Origin: Armatimonadota bacterium
GTDB lineage: Bacteria > Armatimonadota > SYMT01
Length of the DNA stretch: 5,507 nt
Assembly: GCA_020696885.1 (NCBI GenBank)
Contig: JAJFMS010000297.1
Span: forward strand, 1 to 5,507
Direction: 5' to 3'
Positions 2,933-5,507 of this stretch are shown piece after piece; position 1 is the stretch's first letter, and every line of letters starts with the position of its first letter. Below the pieces are notes generated by a model. It saw nothing but the letters and a program-made list of their open reading frames with translations. It did no database searches and was not told the DNA's origin. The position numbers and the translations under genes were made by a program.

Positions 2933-5491
2933 ATGCGTTTGATATTGCCCGCTGTCCTGGCGCTTGCCCTCTTTGCCACTGCCAGCGCCGCCCAGTCATC
3001 CCGCTACTTCACCATCGAGGTGGTGGACGACAAAACCGGCCGCGGCGTGCCGCTGGTGGAACTGCGGACCACCCATGCCGTCCGCTACTACACCGATAGC
3101 GCGGGCGTCGCGGCCATCGACGAGCCGTCCCTGGCCGGTCAGAAGGTGTTCTTCTTCGTCGAGAGCCACGGCTACGAGATGGCCGCGGACGGTTTCGGCA
3201 ATCTCGGGACCGTCCTGGAGCTCAAGCCGGGCGGAAAAGCGACGGTGAATAATCGCCGCCAGAAAATCGCGGAGCGGCTTTACCGGCTCACCGGCGAAGG
3301 CGCCTACCGAGACAGCATACTTGTCGGACGGAAATCACCCGTCAAAGAGCCGCTGCTGAACGCGCAGGTCCTCGGTCAGGATAGTGTGCAGAACGTTGTA
3401 TACCAGGGCAAGCTGTTCTGGATGTGGGGCGACACCAGCCGCCCCAGCTACCCCCTCGGCAACTTCAACATGACCGGCGCCACCTCGCGGCTTCCGGGCA
3501 AGGGCGGGCTGGACCCTGCCCGCGGCGTGGACCTGGAGTACTTCAAGTCGGACACCGGGTTCACCCGTGAGATGGCGCCGGTGCCGGGCCCCGGGCCCAC
3601 CTGGCTGGGTGGTCTGGTTGTACTGCCGGAGGCGGGGAAGGATCGCCTCTACGCCACCTACGTGAAGATCAAGAACCAGCTCGAAACCTACGAGCGCGGC
3701 CTGGTCCGCTACAACGACGAGAAGGGCCAGTTCGAGCCGGCAGCGCGCTTCCCGCTGGACATGCCCGTCTTTCCCACCGGCCACACCGCCATCCGCAAAG
3801 ACGGCGGCGTGGACTACGTCTACTTCGGCGACCCGTTCCCCCTCGTACGGATCCGCGCCGAGGCCGCCGCCCTGCGAGACGCGGCACGCTATGAGGCCTA
3901 TACCTGCCTACGTGAAGGCTCCCGCGTGGACGCGGGCCAGGTGGATCGCGATGCGGCCGGGGTGGTGCGTTACGCCTGGCGCCTCCGGACCCCGCCGGTG
4001 GACCCGGAAGCGCAGGAAGTGCTGATCCGCAAGGGTGTGCTGAAGCGAGAGGAAGCGCTGTTCCGCTTCCGGGACCCGGACGGCGGCAAGCCGGTGGTAA
4101 TCCACCGCGGCACGGTGACGTGGAATGCCTACCGGAAGCGCTGGATCATGATCGCCACCGAGATCGGCGGGACCTCCCACCTGGGCGAAGTGTGGTATTC
4201 GGAGGCCGAGAACCCGCTCGGCCCGTGGGAGTTTGCGCGGAAGATCGCCACGCACCGCCGGTACAGCTTCTACAACCCCGCCCAGCACCCGGAGTTCGAT
4301 CAGGAAGGCGGACGGCTGATCTACTTCGAGGGGACCTATACCAACTCGTTCTCGGGCAACCCGGACCAGACCCCCCGCTATGATTACAACCAGGTGATGT
4401 ACCGCCTCGATCTTTCGGATCCGCGGCTCGCACCCACTGCAGCTCGTGCGTCCCGGCCGGAGCGGGTGAAAACGGCTGGATACGAGGGCTTTGTTCGTAC
4501 GCCATCCGGGCGACCATTCCGCCCCTGGGGCGTGAATTACGGGAACAGCGGCCGCTTGATCGAGGATTACTGGGAGCGAGACTGGAGCACCGTAGAAGCC
4601 GACTTCGCCGAAATGCGGGATCTGGGCTACAACACGGTGCGCGTGCATCTCCAGTTGGGCCGGTTCATGGAGTCCCCGACCCGAGCGAATGAGAAGTCAT
4701 TGGAGCGGCTGGACGCGCTCCTGAGGCTGGCCGAGCGGACCGGGCTCTACCTGGACCTCACCGGCCTGGGTTGCTACCGCCCGTCCGACGTTCCCGCCTG
4801 GTACGACGCCCTTTCCGAAGCCGAGCGTTGGTCGGTGCAGGAACGGTTCTGGACCGCCATCGCCCGGCGCGGCGCTTCCAGTACCGCCGTGTTCTGCTAC
4901 GACCTGATGAACGAGCCGCTGGTACCCGGTGGAGCCCGAAAGCCCGGCGAGTGGTACTCCGGCAAGCTCCTCGGCGGTCTCGACTTTCTCCAGTGGATCA
5001 CCCTCGACCAGGGCGGCCGCGAGCGGACGGAGATCGCCCGGCAGTGGATCGCCCGGCTCAAGAAGGCGATCCGGGCCGAGGATCCGCACGCGCTCATCAC
5101 TGTGGGGCTCCTGCCGTCCATCCCGAAGTGGGGTTACTTCTCGGGATTCGACCCGAAGGTCATCGCGCCCGAGCTGGACTTCGTGAGCGTTCACATCTAC
5201 CCGGAACAAGGCAAGGTGGATGAGGCGGTGGAAACGCTCCGGGGGTTCCGGACCGCGAAGCCGCTCGTTATCGAGGAGACGTTTCCGCTAAGCTGCTCCG
5301 CGGAGGAGTTGGAGCAGTTCCTCCTGAAGTCCCGTCCAGTGGCCTCCGGCTGGGTCGGCCACTACGACGGCAGCACGCCGGCGGACTACGGCCAGCGGAA
5401 GGCGGCGGGCACGCTCACTGCGCCCGAAACCGTCTGGTTGTCCTGGCTGGATCTTTCCCAGCGGCTGAAGCCGGCCATGGGCATCGAATGA
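2933..5491 (+). CDS. Secreted multidomain protein: beta-sandwich, beta-propeller and GH5-like hydrolase
   Basis: An 852-residue exported protein, complete in the window. Residues 1-20 are a Sec signal peptide cleaved after ASAA. Residues about 24-105 form a small beta-sandwich like carboxypeptidase-regulatory or Cna-B folds (FTIEVVDDKTGRGVPLVEL). Residues about 130-500 look like a GH43/DUF4185-type beta-propeller: WMWGDTSRP (163-171), PTGHTAIRKDGGVDYVYFGDP (281-301), RGTVTWN (392-398), LGEVWYSEAENPLGPW (417-432), NPAQHPEFD (448-456) and FEGTY (465-469). D167, D456 and E466 are candidate acidic site residues, unproven. Residues about 512-852 resemble a clan GH-A (GH5, cellulase-like) barrel: WGVNYGNSG at 532-540, R570 in NTVRVHLQ, the acid/base E661 in YDLMNEP, H754 and Y756 in VHIYP, and the nucleophile E782 in VIEET. 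Both catalytic glutamates are present, so an active retaining beta-glycosidase is likely; the substrate cannot be named. The beta-sandwich and propeller may bind glycan or carry a second activity. It may act with the exported protein of gene 1. Confidence 0.88.
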   Translation: MRLILPAVLALALFATASAAQSSRYFTIEVVDDKTGRGVPLVELRTTHAVRYYTDSAGVAAIDEPSLAGQKVFFFVESHGYEMAADGFGNLGTVLELKPGGKATVNNRRQKIAERLYRLTGEGAYRDSILVGRKSPVKEPLLNAQVLGQDSVQNVVYQGKLFWMWGDTSRPSYPLGNFNMTGATSRLPGKGGLDPARGVDLEYFKSDTGFTREMAPVPGPGPTWLGGLVVLPEAGKDRLYATYVKIKNQLETYERGLVRYNDEKGQFEPAARFPLDMPVFPTGHTAIRKDGGVDYVYFGDPFPLVRIRAEAAALRDAARYEAYTCLREGSRVDAGQVDRDAAGVVRYAWRLRTPPVDPEAQEVLIRKGVLKREEALFRFRDPDGGKPVVIHRGTVTWNAYRKRWIMIATEIGGTSHLGEVWYSEAENPLGPWEFARKIATHRRYSFYNPAQHPEFDQEGGRLIYFEGTYTNSFSGNPDQTPRYDYNQVMYRLDLSDPRLAPTAARASRPERVKTAGYEGFVRTPSGRPFRPWGVNYGNSGRLIEDYWERDWSTVEADFAEMRDLGYNTVRVHLQLGRFMESPTRANEKSLERLDALLRLAERTGLYLDLTGLGCYRPSDVPAWYDALSEAERWSVQERFWTAIARRGASSTAVFCYDLMNEPLVPGGARKPGEWYSGKLLGGLDFLQWITLDQGGRERTEIARQWIARLKKAIRAEDPHALITVGLLPSIPKWGYFSGFDPKVIAPELDFVSVHIYPEQGKVDEAVETLRGFRTAKPLVIEETFPLSCSAEELEQFLLKSRPVASGWVGHYDGSTPADYGQRKAAGTLTAPETVWLSWLDLSQRLKPAMGIE

Positions 5492-5507
5492 CGATCCCCA
5501 GTCGGTC

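Noticed and set aside
3908..4648. 246-codon open frame on the - strand inside gene 4
   Set aside because: It lies wholly antisense to the propeller and early barrel of gene 4, whose motifs are well conserved. Its translation has no recognisable domain and the frame is expected from GC-rich codon bias.

Overview
The window is a GC-rich, gene-dense bacterial chromosome segment with four well-supported genes, all on the + strand. A 77-codon reading frame on the - strand is also possible. I see no tRNA, rRNA, CRISPR array, transposase or integrase. The look of the proteins suggests a planctomycete, perhaps a Gemmata-like lineage: a large secreted beta-sandwich/propeller/hydrolase fusion, a Tat-exported toroid protein and a small Ser/Gly-rich lipoprotein, with strong GC3 bias. 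This is inference from family resemblance; no phylogenetic marker is present.

Layout. Bases 5-47 hold a nested inverted repeat upstream of gene 1. Gene 1 (92-1339) encodes a Tat-type exported protein that looks like an alpha/alpha-toroid (six-hairpin glycosidase-like) protein. The 197-base gap 1340-1536 is AT-richer than the genes. It holds a candidate sigma70-type promoter, a terminator-like stem-loop and a small dyad that abuts the ribosome binding site of gene 2. Gene 2 (1537-2037) encodes a four-helix DoxX-family membrane protein. The 280-base gap 2038-2317 holds two good stem-loops and the start of the possible - strand small membrane protein (1921-2154). Gene 3 (2318-2779) encodes a lipoprotein with an NTF2-like/DUF4878-like domain and is followed by a 13-bp GC-rich hairpin. 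Gene 4 (2933-5491) encodes an 852-residue Sec-exported protein: a beta-sandwich, a beta-propeller resembling GH43/DUF4185-type propellers, and a C-terminal GH5-like (clan GH-A) barrel with both catalytic glutamates. The last 16 bases (5492-5507) show nothing.

Working together. Genes 1 and 4 both look like exported carbohydrate-active proteins and may act on the same glycan outside the cytoplasm. However, hairpins and gaps of 150-280 bases separate all four genes, so they look like independent transcription units rather than one operon. DoxX and the lipoprotein have no evident link to glycan degradation. For every gene the longest possible reading frame is not the best start: an internal ATG with a Shine-Dalgarno sequence, and usually a clean signal peptide, is preferred.

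I do not see a clearly new defence or mobile system. The most unusual items are the domain fusion in gene 4, the leader structure of the DoxX gene, and the possible antisense small membrane protein.
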